Shown in pieces: positions 1-9,759 of a DNA stretch of 64,000 nt. The stretch covers positions 1 to 64,000 of the forward strand of contig DATKRB010000024.1 in assembly GCA_035532415.1 (NCBI GenBank), in the 5' to 3' direction. A program made the translations under genes and the position numbers. Source of the stretch: DATKRB01 sp035532415. GTDB lineage: Bacteria > Actinomycetota > Acidimicrobiia > Acidimicrobiales > RAAP-2. Numbering within the stretch: position 1 is the first letter of the stretch; each line of letters opens with the position of its first letter. The notes under the pieces were generated by a model. The model did not search any database and had not been told where the DNA came from. It saw nothing but the letters and a program-made list of their open reading frames with translations.

Positions 1-428
1 CAGGCCGACACCGGCACCAAGATGATCCACATCGGCAAGAACACCCGCAGCACCATCGTCTCCAAGGCCATCTCCGCCGGGCACGGGCAGAACACCTACC
101 GGGGCCTCGTGAAGGTTCTCCGTTCGGCCGAGAGCGCCCGGAACCACACCCAGTGCGATTCACTGCTGCTCGGCGGCGACAGCGGCGCGCACACGTTTCC
201 CTATGTGGAGGTGAAGACCTCCACCGCCCAGGTCGAGCACGAGGCCTCCACCTCGAAGATCGGCGAGGACCAGCTCTTCTACTGCCGCCAACGGGGCATC
301 CCCGAGGAGGCCGCCATCTCGATGATCGTGAACGGGTTCTGCCGGGAGGTTTTCAAGGAGCTGCCCATGGAATTCGCGGTCGAGGCCCAGAAGCTCCTCA
401 ACGTCAGCCTCGAGGGGAGCGTCGGTTG

Positions 429-429
<1 letters not shown>
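1..429 (+). CDS. sufB: SufB, Fe-S cluster assembly scaffold (C-terminal part)
   Basis: The window opens inside this gene; the frame is open from base 1 and 142 codons remain. The visible part is the conserved C-terminal half of the SufB beta-helix scaffold, with the run NTRSTIVSKAIS near residue 15, the TFPYVEVKTS segment and the terminal DQLFYCRQRGIPEEAA region shared by SufB and SufD. SufB works with SufC and SufD to build [4Fe-4S] clusters in the cytoplasm. Its stop overlaps the sufC start (TGATG), so it heads or sits within the sufBCDUT operon. The start and the N-terminal half lie outside the window. Confidence 0.93.
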
Positions 430-1201
<772 letters not shown>

Positions 1202-1205
<4 letters not shown>

Positions 1206-2563
1206 CCACCCGGATCAGTGGCCACGTGGTGGAGCCGAGAGGGCTCACCGGCCTCCGACCCAGGACCGGCGGCGGGGATCCCGCCTGGCTCGCCGAGGCC
1301 CGCCGCGACGCCGCATCCTGGGCGCACGAGCACGGCCTCCCGACGCGAAAGGACGAGGATTGGCGGTACACCCGCCTCGAGCCGATCGGGCAGGTGCTGT
1401 TTCAGCCTTCCGCCGCCAGGGTGGACCACGACCTTGCGTCGATCGCCTCGGAGGCGCCGGGCGCCGACCTCGGCGGCACGCGCCTGATCTTCGTGAACGG
1501 GCACCTCGTGCCCGAGCTCTCGCGGCTGACGGGCCTGCCGGAGGGCGCGACGGTGACGAACCTCGCCACCGCCCTGGCCGAGGACGGCGAGCGGCTCCGA
1601 CCGCTCCTGTCGAGCCCGGCCGGCCCCCGTCAGCACGCCTTCGCCGCCCTCAACACCGCCCTCGCCGAGGACGGGGCGTTCATCCGGCTGTCCCCGGGCA
1701 CGATCGTCGAGGAGCCGATCGAGCTGGTCTTCCTCTCGGATCCGGGCGGGACCGCTCTCGTGTCGAGCCCGAGGTCGGTGGTGATCGCGGAGCGCGGTAG
1801 CCAGGTGACGATCGTCGAAACCCATGCGGGCATCCCGGGCGACCAGGGCGGCAACTCCCTCACCAACGCCGTCACCGAGCTCGTTCTGGAGGAGGAGGCC
1901 CAGGTCGAGATCTACCGGGTACAGGACGAGCCCGAAACCGCATTTCAGCTGGGCTTGCTCGACGTCCGCCAGGGCCGCAACAGCCGCTTCACCTCTCATT
2001 CGTTCGCGCTCGGTTCCTCGATCGGTCGGTACGAGGTGCGGGTCCGGCTCGAGTCCGAAGGGGCCGAGGTCAGCCTCAACGGCCTGTCGATGTCGCGAGG
2101 CGAGCAGCAACACGACAACCCGATCCTGGTCGAGCACGCCGCACCCCACTGCACCAGCCGCCAGGTCTACAAGGGCGTGGCGGACGGGAGGAGCCACAGC
2201 GTGTTCAATGGGCACATCGTCGTCCGCCCGGGCGCGTTCGGTACCGACGCCCGACAGACGAACAGGAACCTCCTCCTCTCCGACCGTGCCGAGATCGACA
2301 CCCGGCCGCGGCTCGAGATCCTCACCGACGACGTGAAGTGCTCCCATGGGGCGGCGGTGGGACGGCTCGACGAAGACGCCCTCTTCTACCTGCGGTCGCG
2401 GGGAATTCCCGACGAGGCGGCACGCGGGATCCTCACCTTCGCTTTTGCGAACGAGATGGTGGGCCTCATCCGCCCGGAGCCGCTGCGAGCCTGGGTGGAG
2501 GGTTTGGTCACCGACCGGCTCTCCGGAGGCGCCGCCGCGAGCAGGGAGGCGATCGTCCGGTGA
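1202..2563 (+). CDS. sufD: SufD, Fe-S assembly scaffold subunit
   Basis: This 453-residue SufD-type protein partners SufB in the SufB-SufC2-SufD complex. A helical N-terminal region (KDEDWRYTRLEPIG near residue 55) is followed by the beta-helix core and the terminal signature DDVKCSHGAAVGRLDEDALF, which carries the conserved His used in cluster assembly. The GTG start at 1202 overlaps the sufC stop by four bases. Gene order here is B-C-D, whereas many actinobacteria have B-D-C. The downstream sufU again overlaps by GTGA. Confidence 0.94.
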
Positions 2564-3066
2564 ACGAGCTGGCGGACCTCTACCGAGAAGTGATCATCGA
2601 CCACAGCCGCCATCCGCAGAACCGCCGTCGGATAGAAGGGGCCACCGTGACCGCCGAGGGGGTCAACCCCTTGTGCGGCGATCAGCTGACGCTTTACGTG
2701 AACCTCGCGGAGGGAAGGATCGACGACATCGCCTTTGAGGGCGAAGGATGCGCCATCTCGGTGGCATCGGCCTCGCTCATGACCGGAGCGATCATGGGCA
2801 AGCCCGAGGGCGAGGCGCTCGAGATCTTCGAGCGGGTCCACACCATGCTGACCGGGGACTCGAGTGGTGACGTCCCGCCGGCAGAGCTGGGCAAGTTGGC
2901 GGTGCTCTCGGGTGTCTCCGACTTCCCGATGCGGGTCAAGTGCGCGACGTTGGCCTGGCACACGCTGCGGAGCGCTCTCCGCTCGCCCGGGGACCGGGTT
3001 TCGACGGAGACCACCGGATCGCCGGAGACCACCGGATCAACGGAGACCACCGGATCGCCGGAGTGA
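2560..3066 (+). CDS. sufU: SufU-like zinc sulfurtransferase / scaffold
   Basis: A 168-residue SufU/IscU-family protein. The zinc or cluster ligands are visible: Cys39 and Asp41 (PLCGDQ), Cys64 (GEGCAIS) and Cys128 (VKCATLAW). In Gram-positive SUF systems SufU accepts sulfur from SufS; no SufS is seen next to it. The GTG start at 2560 overlaps sufD. The last 20 residues are a Thr/Gly/Ser/Glu repeat encoded by a tandem 18-base unit and are not part of the SufU fold, so they look like a recent C-terminal extension. Confidence 0.9.
   Translation: MNELADLYREVIIDHSRHPQNRRRIEGATVTAEGVNPLCGDQLTLYVNLAEGRIDDIAFEGEGCAISVASASLMTGAIMGKPEGEALEIFERVHTMLTGDSSGDVPPAELGKLAVLSGVSDFPMRVKCATLAWHTLRSALRSPGDRVSTETTGSPETTGSTETTGSPE
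3004..3063 (+). repeat. 18-base tandem repeat forming the SufU C-terminus
   Basis: There are 3.3 copies of an 18-base unit in frame, at 3004-3021, 3022-3039, 3040-3057 and a partial 3058-3063, with only one or two substitutions between copies. They encode repeats of the type ETTGS. The stop codon follows directly. Confidence 0.9.
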
Positions 3067-3072
3067 GCGGCC

Positions 3073-3633
3073 ATGTCCCCTGACCACCACAGCCCGATCT
3101 CGCTCGAGCGGGACTGCGACGTGACCCTGATCCCGGGCGGTCAGCGGCTGAAGCTCCACCAAGGTGACCGGGTCGTCGTGACCCAGGCACTGGGCGGGAC
3201 TTTCACGGTGCAGACGGACCAGGGGTATCTCGCCAGGGTCAACGCAGCGGACGCCGACGCGATCGGCCGGACCGTCGCCGGCCCCGAGACGGGGGCCGAA
3301 GAGGCCCCCGTCTCGGGGCCCTTCGAGCTCGACAGGGTCATCGAGCAGCTCAAGACGGTGTTCGACCCCGAGATCCCGATCAACGTGGTCGACCTGGGCC
3401 TCATCTACGAGTGCCAGTCCCGGCCGCTCGGCGCCGGCGGCCACCGGGTCGAGATCAAGATGTCGATGACCGCCCCGGGCTGTGGCATGGGCGACGTGCT
3501 GAAGGACGACGCCCAGGCCAGGGTGCAGACGGTTCCCGGCGTAGCCGAGGTCGAGGTGGAGCTGGTCTGGGATCCGCCCTGGGACATGAGCCGGATGTCC
3601 GAGGCGGCCAGGCTCGAGCTCGGGCTCTACTGA
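3073..3633 (+). CDS. sufT: SufT-type Fe-S maturation protein (MIP18/DUF59)
   Basis: A 186-residue protein. An N-terminal extension (about residues 1-75, with LERDCDVTLIPGGQRLKL) is followed by a DUF59/MIP18 domain (about 85-186: VFDPEIPINVVDLGLIY, then MSMTAPGCGMGDVL with the conserved Cys). This two-part build is that of SufT, an accessory factor for Fe-S protein maturation. The gene starts six bases after sufU. Its position at the end of a SUF operon agrees with the call. Confidence 0.9.
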   Translation: MSPDHHSPISLERDCDVTLIPGGQRLKLHQGDRVVVTQALGGTFTVQTDQGYLARVNAADADAIGRTVAGPETGAEEAPVSGPFELDRVIEQLKTVFDPEIPINVVDLGLIYECQSRPLGAGGHRVEIKMSMTAPGCGMGDVLKDDAQARVQTVPGVAEVEVELVWDPPWDMSRMSEAARLELGLY

Positions 3634-3665
3634 GCCACCGCGCTCTCATCGTTGTGCAGTCCGGT

Positions 3666-3681
3666 CCTGCCCGCGGGCAGG
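3666..3681 (+). terminator. Palindrome after the suf operon
   Basis: The 16-base perfect palindrome CCTGCCCGCGGGCAGG lies 33 bases after the sufT stop. No T-run follows, which is common for actinobacterial terminators. It could also be an operator for the next gene. Confidence 0.4.
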
Positions 3682-3795
3682 TGGAAGCCGAAGGCCACCG
3701 CGTGCCAGGATGCCGGAGCAACGGGGCAAGGCGCGGACCAGGACACGGCGCCCCGGAGGGAGCGCGAACGTGACGGCGACGGCCGTGGAAGTGCG

Positions 3796-4944
3796 ATGAG
3801 ACCGGTCGTCGTCGTGTCCGACGGGCCCGGCACCCCGAGCCTCGACCCCGTCGCCGCCGCCCGCCGGGCGGGCGTGGACGACGGGATCCTCTTCCTCGGC
3901 TGGATGGTCGACGACCGTTCGTGGATCCGGAACCTGGGCACCTGGCCGGCGGTCAGCTACCAGCCGGTGAGCGGCCTCGCCGCGGCGGCGAAGGCGGGAC
4001 ACGTCGAGTACCTGCCTGCCCGCCTGGCCTCCATCCCGGCATTGCTGAACGGCCCGTTCGCACCGGCGGTCGCCGTCGTCCCCGGTGTCCGGCGGGGTTC
4101 GGGGTTCGCCTTCACGGAGAACGTGGGCTACGCCGACACCGCGGTGCGCCTGGCCGAGTCGGTGATCGTCGAAGTCGTCGACGGTCCGGACATGGGCGCT
4201 CCCCCGATAGCGGGCAAGGTCGTGGAGGTCCTCGACGGCGGACCCGGCCCGGTGCCGCCGTCCCCGAGGACCCCCAGCGAGACCGACCGACGCATCGCTG
4301 CCATGGCGGCTGCGATGGTCCCCGAGGGTGCCACCGTCCAATACGGGCTCGGTCGCCTTCCGGAGGCCGTCGTGCGGTCGATCGACCGACGCGTGTCGGT
4401 CATCTCGGGCCTGGTCACCGATGCGGTCCTCGACCTTCACGATCGCGGGCTCCTCGTGGGTCAGCCGCTCACCTCTTACGTCTGGGGTGGCGACGATCTC
4501 CTCGGAATGGTGCACGAGGGTCGGATCCGGCCGGTCGGGATCGAAGAGCTGCACCGGGGTGGCCGCCTGGCCTCCACCCCGCGCTTCGTGTCGATAAACG
4601 CCGCGCTCGAGGTCGGGCTCGACGGAGCCGTCAACATCGAGCGGGCCGGATCCCGCTCCATCGCCGGCATCGGAGGGCATGCCGACTACTGCGAGGCGGC
4701 CACCCGATCGCCCGGAGGGATCTCACTCGTCGTCCTACCCTCCACCCACGGCGGGCGCTCGTCCATCGTGACCGCCCCGTCGGTCGTCTCCACCCCTCGC
4801 GTCGACGTGCACGTCGTCGTCACCGAGCACGGCATCGCCGATCTGCGGGGCCTCGGCGAGAGCGCGAGGCGCCGGGCGCTCCTGGCCATCGCCGACCCCG
4901 CTCACCGCCCCCAGCTCGAACGGACGTCAGCGGAGAGCCCTTGA
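3796..4944 (+). CDS. Acetyl-CoA hydrolase/transferase family protein
   Basis: A 382-residue member of the acetyl-CoA hydrolase/4-hydroxybutyrate CoA-transferase family. The N-terminal half resembles the domain that binds one acyl group; the C-terminal half has VTEHGIADLRGLGESARRRALLAIADP, typical of the family's second domain. Such enzymes move CoA between short-chain acids or hydrolyse acyl-CoA. At about 380 residues it is slightly shorter than classic members (420-500). I chose the ATG at 3796 because upstream in-frame sequence has no family similarity; no strong ribosome-binding site is visible. It is convergent with the next gene. The substrate cannot be told from sequence. Confidence 0.8.
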   Translation: MRPVVVVSDGPGTPSLDPVAAARRAGVDDGILFLGWMVDDRSWIRNLGTWPAVSYQPVSGLAAAAKAGHVEYLPARLASIPALLNGPFAPAVAVVPGVRRGSGFAFTENVGYADTAVRLAESVIVEVVDGPDMGAPPIAGKVVEVLDGGPGPVPPSPRTPSETDRRIAAMAAAMVPEGATVQYGLGRLPEAVVRSIDRRVSVISGLVTDAVLDLHDRGLLVGQPLTSYVWGGDDLLGMVHEGRIRPVGIEELHRGGRLASTPRFVSINAALEVGLDGAVNIERAGSRSIAGIGGHADYCEAATRSPGGISLVVLPSTHGGRSSIVTAPSVVSTPRVDVHVVVTEHGIADLRGLGESARRRALLAIADPAHRPQLERTSAESP

Positions 4945-4993
4945 GCCCCACCCCGCCAGGCGAGCGGTGGCGCCGCCTTCGGTGAGGCAATGC

Positions 4994-6544
4994 CTAAACG
5001 ACGCGGCTGTCTCCGTGGCCTCCCCAGTAGCGATCTCGGAGAAGGCGTTTGTAGAGCTTGCCGGTTTCGAGTCGTGGCAGCTCCTGCTCGAAGTCCACGG
5101 AGCGGGGACACTTGTAATGGGCGAGCCGCTCCCGGCAGTACTCGATGAGCTCGCGTTGGAGGGCGTCCCCCGGTTCGGCGCCGGCGGCCGGCTGCACGAC
5201 CGCTTTCACGTCCTCCCCCATCTCGTCGTTGGGAACCCCGATGACGGCAACGTCGGCCACGCTCGGATGCATGATGAGGACATCCTCGGCCTCCTGCGGG
5301 TAGATGTTCACTCCGCCCGACACGATCATGTAGAGCTTTCGGTCGGTCAGGTAGAGATAGCCCTCCATATCGAGGTAACCGACGTCCCACAGGGTGAACC
5401 ATCCCCGGTCGTTGAACGTCTCGCGGGTCTTCGTCGGGTCGTTGTGGTACTCAAACCCACCTCCCTGCGCCTCCAACCAGATGACGCCGGGCTCGCCTGC
5501 GGGCAGCTCCCTCCCGTCGTCGTCGAGGATGTGGGGGGTTCCGGTCACGAACCGGCCCACCGACCCGGGGTGAGCGAGCCATTCGTCGGACGTGATCCAC
5601 GTGATCCCACCGCCCTCCGTGCCGGCGTAGAACTCGTGGATGATCGGCCCCCACCACTCGATCATCCGGCGTTTGACGTCAACCGGGCAGGGCGCCGCCG
5701 CATGCACGACCGCCTCGAGGCTGGATGTGTCCGCGGCTTCCCGCTGCTCGTCGGGAAGCTTGAGCATGCGCACGAACATCGTCGGCACGAACTGTCCGTG
5801 CGTGACTCGGTGCGCTTCGATCAGCTCGAGGCATCGGGCGGGATCGAACCGCTCCATCACCACGGCGGTCCCCCCGGTCCGCTGGGCGGCCATCGACCAC
5901 GCTATCGGAGCCGCGTGGTACAAGGGGGCAGGGCTCAGGTACACGTCGCCCTCACGGAAGCCCAGCATGCCCGCAAGGAGGGGAAACGGCTCCTCCTCCC
6001 CGTACGGCGTCCCCGAGAGGGGCCGGAGGATGCCCTTCGGGCGGCCGGTGGTCCCCGAGGAGTAGAGCATGGCCATGCCCTCCTCCTGATGGGCCAGCGG
6101 TTCAGGGGGGAACTCCTCGACGCCGTCCTCGTAGCGCTCGTAACCGGCCAAGTCGCCGTGCATGGCGAGGCGGCACTCGACTGCCGGGACGAGTGCCGCC
6201 AGAGGCTCGGCAACCGCGGCCATGGCCGCCGACGTGATCAGGACCCGGGCTCCGCAGTCCTCCACGATGTAGGCGGTCTCCTCGGGTGTCAGGTGATTGT
6301 TGATCAGGGTCCAGTAGAGACCCGACCGCTGCGCCGCCCAGACGACCTCGTGGACCCGCTCGTTGTTCTCGAGCACCACCGCGATGTGGTCGCCAGGGCG
6401 CAGACCCTGATGGTGGAGGAAATTTGCCAGCCGGTTCGACCGGTCCTCGAGCTCGCGAAAGGTGACCACCGTGCCCGCTCCCATGATCACCGCAGGGCGA
6501 TCGGGCGACCGGTCGGCAAAGGTCCGAAGTTGGTGACTACCCAT
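4994..6544 (-). CDS. Acyl-CoA synthetase (AMP-forming), FadD-like
   Basis: A 516-residue ANL-superfamily ligase that would activate a carboxylic acid to its CoA thioester through an acyl-AMP. The P-loop YSSGTTGRPKG is at residues 161-171, YAGTEGGG (A5 motif) near 312, the hinge region GYLYLTDRKLYMIVSGG follows, and the C-terminal catalytic Lys is in ETGKLYKR near residue 500. It is a close paralogue of the divergent gene at 6775. The two share P-loop spacing, the same RPLS/RPLP insertion after the P-loop and a near-identical C-terminus ending RDRYWGGH/RDQYWAGH. This suggests a local duplication, possibly with different substrates. Confidence 0.9.
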   Translation of the reverse strand: MGSHQLRTFADRSPDRPAVIMGAGTVVTFRELEDRSNRLANFLHHQGLRPGDHIAVVLENNERVHEVVWAAQRSGLYWTLINNHLTPEETAYIVEDCGARVLITSAAMAAVAEPLAALVPAVECRLAMHGDLAGYERYEDGVEEFPPEPLAHQEEGMAMLYSSGTTGRPKGILRPLSGTPYGEEEPFPLLAGMLGFREGDVYLSPAPLYHAAPIAWSMAAQRTGGTAVVMERFDPARCLELIEAHRVTHGQFVPTMFVRMLKLPDEQREAADTSSLEAVVHAAAPCPVDVKRRMIEWWGPIIHEFYAGTEGGGITWITSDEWLAHPGSVGRFVTGTPHILDDDGRELPAGEPGVIWLEAQGGGFEYHNDPTKTRETFNDRGWFTLWDVGYLDMEGYLYLTDRKLYMIVSGGVNIYPQEAEDVLIMHPSVADVAVIGVPNDEMGEDVKAVVQPAAGAEPGDALQRELIEYCRERLAHYKCPRSVDFEQELPRLETGKLYKRLLRDRYWGGHGDSRVV

Positions 6545-6774
6545 CGAGCTCCCGTGTCTTGGCTTCCCTATGTCCCGGACCTCGACTCGGCCCGGACCGA
6601 GACCATATTCGAGATCGCTCGATCAGGACGCGGCCTTCGCGGCGGGTCGGGGACCAGACCGGGCGGTGGCACTGGACGCCACGCGGAGGTCGGGACGGCA
6701 TCACGGACCTCCCGGCTGCTGGTGCCCGGGTTAGCATCACCGCGGTCCATCCCGCGATCGGGAGAGGGGTGAGC

Positions 6775-8328
6775 ATGGCTCTGGAGTACCACCCGAGGCG
6801 CTTCGCCATCGAACGCCCCGACCATCCGGCCATCATCATGGGAGGCAGCGGGCTGGCCGTCACCTACGGCGACCTCGAACGCAACGCCAACCGGTTCGCC
6901 CACCTGTTGCGGGAGCGCGGGCTCCGGCGAGGGGACCACGTGGCGATCGTGATGGGGAACATCCCCGAGTACCTCGAGCTGATCTGGGGCGCTCAGCGGT
7001 CCGGTCTCTACTACACCGCGGTCAACAGCCATCTGCGGACCGCCGAGGTCCAGTACATCCTCGACGATTGCGGCGCCAAGGCTCTCGTCGTCTCCCCCGG
7101 CGTGGCCGAGGCGGTCTCGGGGCTCGACTGTTCCCGGATCCCGGCGTGCCTGGTGGTCGGCGGGAGGATCGACGGCTTCGACGCGTACGAGGAGGAGGCC
7201 CGAGCCCTCCCCACCTCCCCGGTCCCTGGCGAGAGCGAAGGGAAGGAGATGCTCTACTCCTCCGGGACGACGGGGCGACCGAAGGGCATCAGGCGCCCAC
7301 TGCCCGACGGCCCGCTCGGCGATCCGGGCTCGCCGGCCACCGTTCACGCCCGTGGCAATGCTCAGCGCGGTGGGGGCGTCGACACCGTCTATCTCTCCCC
7401 CGCCCCCCTCTACCACGCGGCACCGCTCGTCGCCTGCATGAGCGTGCTCCGCCTCGGGGGGACGGTGGTGGTCATGGAGCGCTTCGAAGCCCGAGACTTC
7501 CTGGCACTGATAGAGCGGCACCGGGTGACGCGCACCCAGGTCGTCCCGACGATGTTCGTACGGTTGCTCCGCCTTCCCCCCGACGAGCGGGAGCGGTTCG
7601 ACCTCTCGAGCCTCCAGAACGTCGTGCACGCGGCGGCCCCGTGCCCGATCGCGACCAAGCGCGAGATGATCCGGTGGTGGGGGCCGATAATCGACGAGTA
7701 CTACGCGGGGACCGAGGACATCGGCAGCACGTGGATCACCTGCGAGGAGTGGCTCGACCACCCCGGGTCGGTCGGCCGTCCCATCGGTGAGGTCCACATC
7801 GTCGGAGAAGACGGGAAGGAGTCACCGGTGCGGCAGGAGGGTCTCGTCTACATGGTCGGCGGCTCTCCGTTCGAGTACCACAACGACCCCGACAAGACCG
7901 CATCGTTGAGCAACGAACAGGGCTGGCGGACCCTCGGTGACGTCGGGTACCTCGACGAGGACGGGTACCTGTACCTGACCGATCGCCGGTCGAACATGAT
8001 CATCTCCGGAGGGGTGAACATCTACCCGCAAGAGGCCGAGAACGTGCTCCTCACCCACCCGGCGGTCGCCGACGCGGCGGTGATCGGCGTTCCCGACGCC
8101 GAGATGGGTGAAGAGGTGAAGGCCGTCGTCCAATTGGTGGACCCGGGCGCCGCCACCGAGGAGACGGGCGACGTCCTCCTCCACTTCTGCCGCCAACACC
8201 TGGCCGCGTTCAAGTGCCCCCGGACCGTCGACTTCGCCGACCAGCTCCCTCGCGACGCCAACGGCAAGCTCTACAAGCGGCTGCTCCGCGACCAGTACTG
8301 GGCCGGGCACGCCGCCCGGATCGTCTGA
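6775..8328 (+). CDS. Acyl-CoA synthetase (AMP-forming), paralogue of the divergent neighbour
   Basis: A 517-residue ANL ligase with P-loop YSSGTTGRPKG at 161-171, EYYAGTEDIG (A5), LTDRRSNMIISGGVNIYPQE (hinge) and the C-terminal Lys in ANGKLYKR. The ATG at 6775 has a GGGAGAGG ribosome-binding site seven bases upstream. The 230-base gap to the divergent paralogue at 6544 must hold promoters for both. The CoA-transferases downstream suggest a carboxylate activation and CoA-exchange pathway. The substrate is unknown. Confidence 0.9.
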   Translation: MALEYHPRRFAIERPDHPAIIMGGSGLAVTYGDLERNANRFAHLLRERGLRRGDHVAIVMGNIPEYLELIWGAQRSGLYYTAVNSHLRTAEVQYILDDCGAKALVVSPGVAEAVSGLDCSRIPACLVVGGRIDGFDAYEEEARALPTSPVPGESEGKEMLYSSGTTGRPKGIRRPLPDGPLGDPGSPATVHARGNAQRGGGVDTVYLSPAPLYHAAPLVACMSVLRLGGTVVVMERFEARDFLALIERHRVTRTQVVPTMFVRLLRLPPDERERFDLSSLQNVVHAAAPCPIATKREMIRWWGPIIDEYYAGTEDIGSTWITCEEWLDHPGSVGRPIGEVHIVGEDGKESPVRQEGLVYMVGGSPFEYHNDPDKTASLSNEQGWRTLGDVGYLDEDGYLYLTDRRSNMIISGGVNIYPQEAENVLLTHPAVADAAVIGVPDAEMGEEVKAVVQLVDPGAATEETGDVLLHFCRQHLAAFKCPRTVDFADQLPRDANGKLYKRLLRDQYWAGHAARIV

Positions 8329-8352
8329 GCCCCTCACCCGCCCAGGAAGACC

Positions 8353-9672
8353 ATGACCGTTCCCGACGATCTCACCGGCACCCCGCTCGGGTTCCCCGAG
8401 CCCCCCACGGCGTTTGATGCGGGCGGGCTGCCGGTGAGATCGTCCGCCCTCTCCCACATCCGGATCTGCGACCTGAGCGGGCAGCTCGCCGGTGCCGGGG
8501 CAACCCGGTTCCTGGCCGCGTTCGGCGCCCAGGTCATCCGGGTGGAGGACCCGACGAACCAGGGAAGGTGGGACATCCTCCGTGGCGCCGAGCCGACGAG
8601 GGACGAGCGCAAGGGGATCGATCTCGGTGGGCCCTTCAACAACCACAACGTCGAGAAGCTCGGCATCACCCTCAACCTGCGGTCCGACGAGGGAAAGGAG
8701 CTCCTCGCCCGGCTCATCGAGATCTCCGACGTCGTGACGGAGAATTTCTCCGCCGGGGTCATGGAGAGGCTGGGCTTCGGCTTCGACCGGCTCCGGTCGA
8801 TGAACGAGCAGGTGATCTACGTGTCCAACAGCGGGTTCGGCAAGACCGGGCCGTACTCCCGCTACAAGACGTTCGGGCCGATCGTTCAGGCCTGCTCCGG
8901 GCTGACCTTCACCTCGGGCCTGCCCGATCTCCCCCCGGCCGGCTGGGGATACTCCTACATGGACCACATGGGAGCCAACTTCATGGCCCTCGCCGTCCTG
9001 GCCGCCCTGGTGCACCGGAACCGCACCGGAGAGGGGCAGTGGATCGACATGTCCTGCACCGAGGCCGGCCTGGCCCTGGCGGGCCCCGAGCTCCTCGACT
9101 ACACCGTGAACGGCCGGCCCCTGCGCCGCCCCGGGCTGCCCGATTCGAATGCTCGGAACCTCCCCGAGATGGCGCCCCACGGGATCTATCCCGCCGAGGG
9201 TGACGACTCTTGGGTCGCCATCGCGTGTCGTGACGACGACGACTGGCGCCGTCTCGGCGCAGTCGTCGCCCAGGACTGGGCGACCGGTCCGGAGCTTGCG
9301 GACCTGGCCGGGCGGCTCCGCCATCGGGCCCGGCTCGAGACCCGACTGGGCGAGTGGACCGGGCGGCGCAGCCGGCTCGCCACCCAGGAGCTCCTGCGGT
9401 CCGCGGGAGTCCCCGCCGCCCAGGTGGCGACGCCCGAGGACCGGATCGAGCACGATCCGGGCACGTCGGAATGGGGACTGTGGCCCTGGGTTCGTCACCG
9501 CGAGATGGGCGACGTACGGGTCGACGGGATTCCGGTTCACCTGTCCGCGACCGACTGGGTCATCGCCCGGGGCGCCCCCTGCCTCGGCGAGCACAACGAG
9601 ATCGTCTACCGGGGCCTCCTGGGCCTATCCGAAGAGGAGATCGACCGGCTCGGGACGAACGGTGTCATCTGA
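8353..9672 (+). CDS. CaiB/BaiF family CoA-transferase (first of two)
   Basis: A 439-residue family III CoA-transferase. Family features seen: IRICDLSGQLAGAGATRFLAAFGAQVIRVEDP near residue 37, the LNLRSDEGKELLARLIEISDVVTENFSAGVMERLGFGF block with the conserved region preceding the catalytic Asp, and GEGQWIDMSCTEAG near 225. It lies 24 bases after the acyl-CoA synthetase and is probably co-transcribed with it. A second member of the same family follows, so the pair may act as a heteromer. Substrate not predictable. Confidence 0.88.
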   Translation: MTVPDDLTGTPLGFPEPPTAFDAGGLPVRSSALSHIRICDLSGQLAGAGATRFLAAFGAQVIRVEDPTNQGRWDILRGAEPTRDERKGIDLGGPFNNHNVEKLGITLNLRSDEGKELLARLIEISDVVTENFSAGVMERLGFGFDRLRSMNEQVIYVSNSGFGKTGPYSRYKTFGPIVQACSGLTFTSGLPDLPPAGWGYSYMDHMGANFMALAVLAALVHRNRTGEGQWIDMSCTEAGLALAGPELLDYTVNGRPLRRPGLPDSNARNLPEMAPHGIYPAEGDDSWVAIACRDDDDWRRLGAVVAQDWATGPELADLAGRLRHRARLETRLGEWTGRRSRLATQELLRSAGVPAAQVATPEDRIEHDPGTSEWGLWPWVRHREMGDVRVDGIPVHLSATDWVIARGAPCLGEHNEIVYRGLLGLSEEEIDRLGTNGVI

Positions 9673-9702
9673 CCGGGCGTGCCGGGCCGTGGCGGACCCG
9701 TG

Positions 9703-9756
9703 GAGCGGGAGCGGGAGCGGGAGCGGGAGCGGGAGCGGGAGCGGGAGCGGGAGCGC
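9703..9756 (+). repeat. Hexanucleotide tandem repeat (GAGCGG)n
   Basis: Eight perfect copies of GAGCGG (9703-9750) plus one imperfect copy (GAGCGC) lie between the two CoA-transferase genes. They are in frame with the downstream gene and would encode alternating Glu-Arg if translation began at the GTG codons at 9679 or 9700. The repeat also supplies AG-rich sequence just where the ribosome-binding site of the ATG at 9760 is expected. Confidence 0.95.
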
Positions 9757-9759
9757 AGG

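Noticed and set aside
153..428. Upstream extension of the sufC frame
   Set aside because: It overlaps the conserved sufB C-terminus, and the TGATG junction gives a normal SufC start.
9703..9756. CRISPR array
   Set aside because: The unit is six bases with no spacers. No cas genes are nearby.
9679..9759. Glu-Arg repeat as a real N-terminal domain of the second CoA-transferase
   Set aside because: The family starts at the ATG at 9760, and the repeat sits where the leader is expected. Kept as a possibility only if proteomics shows the GTG start.
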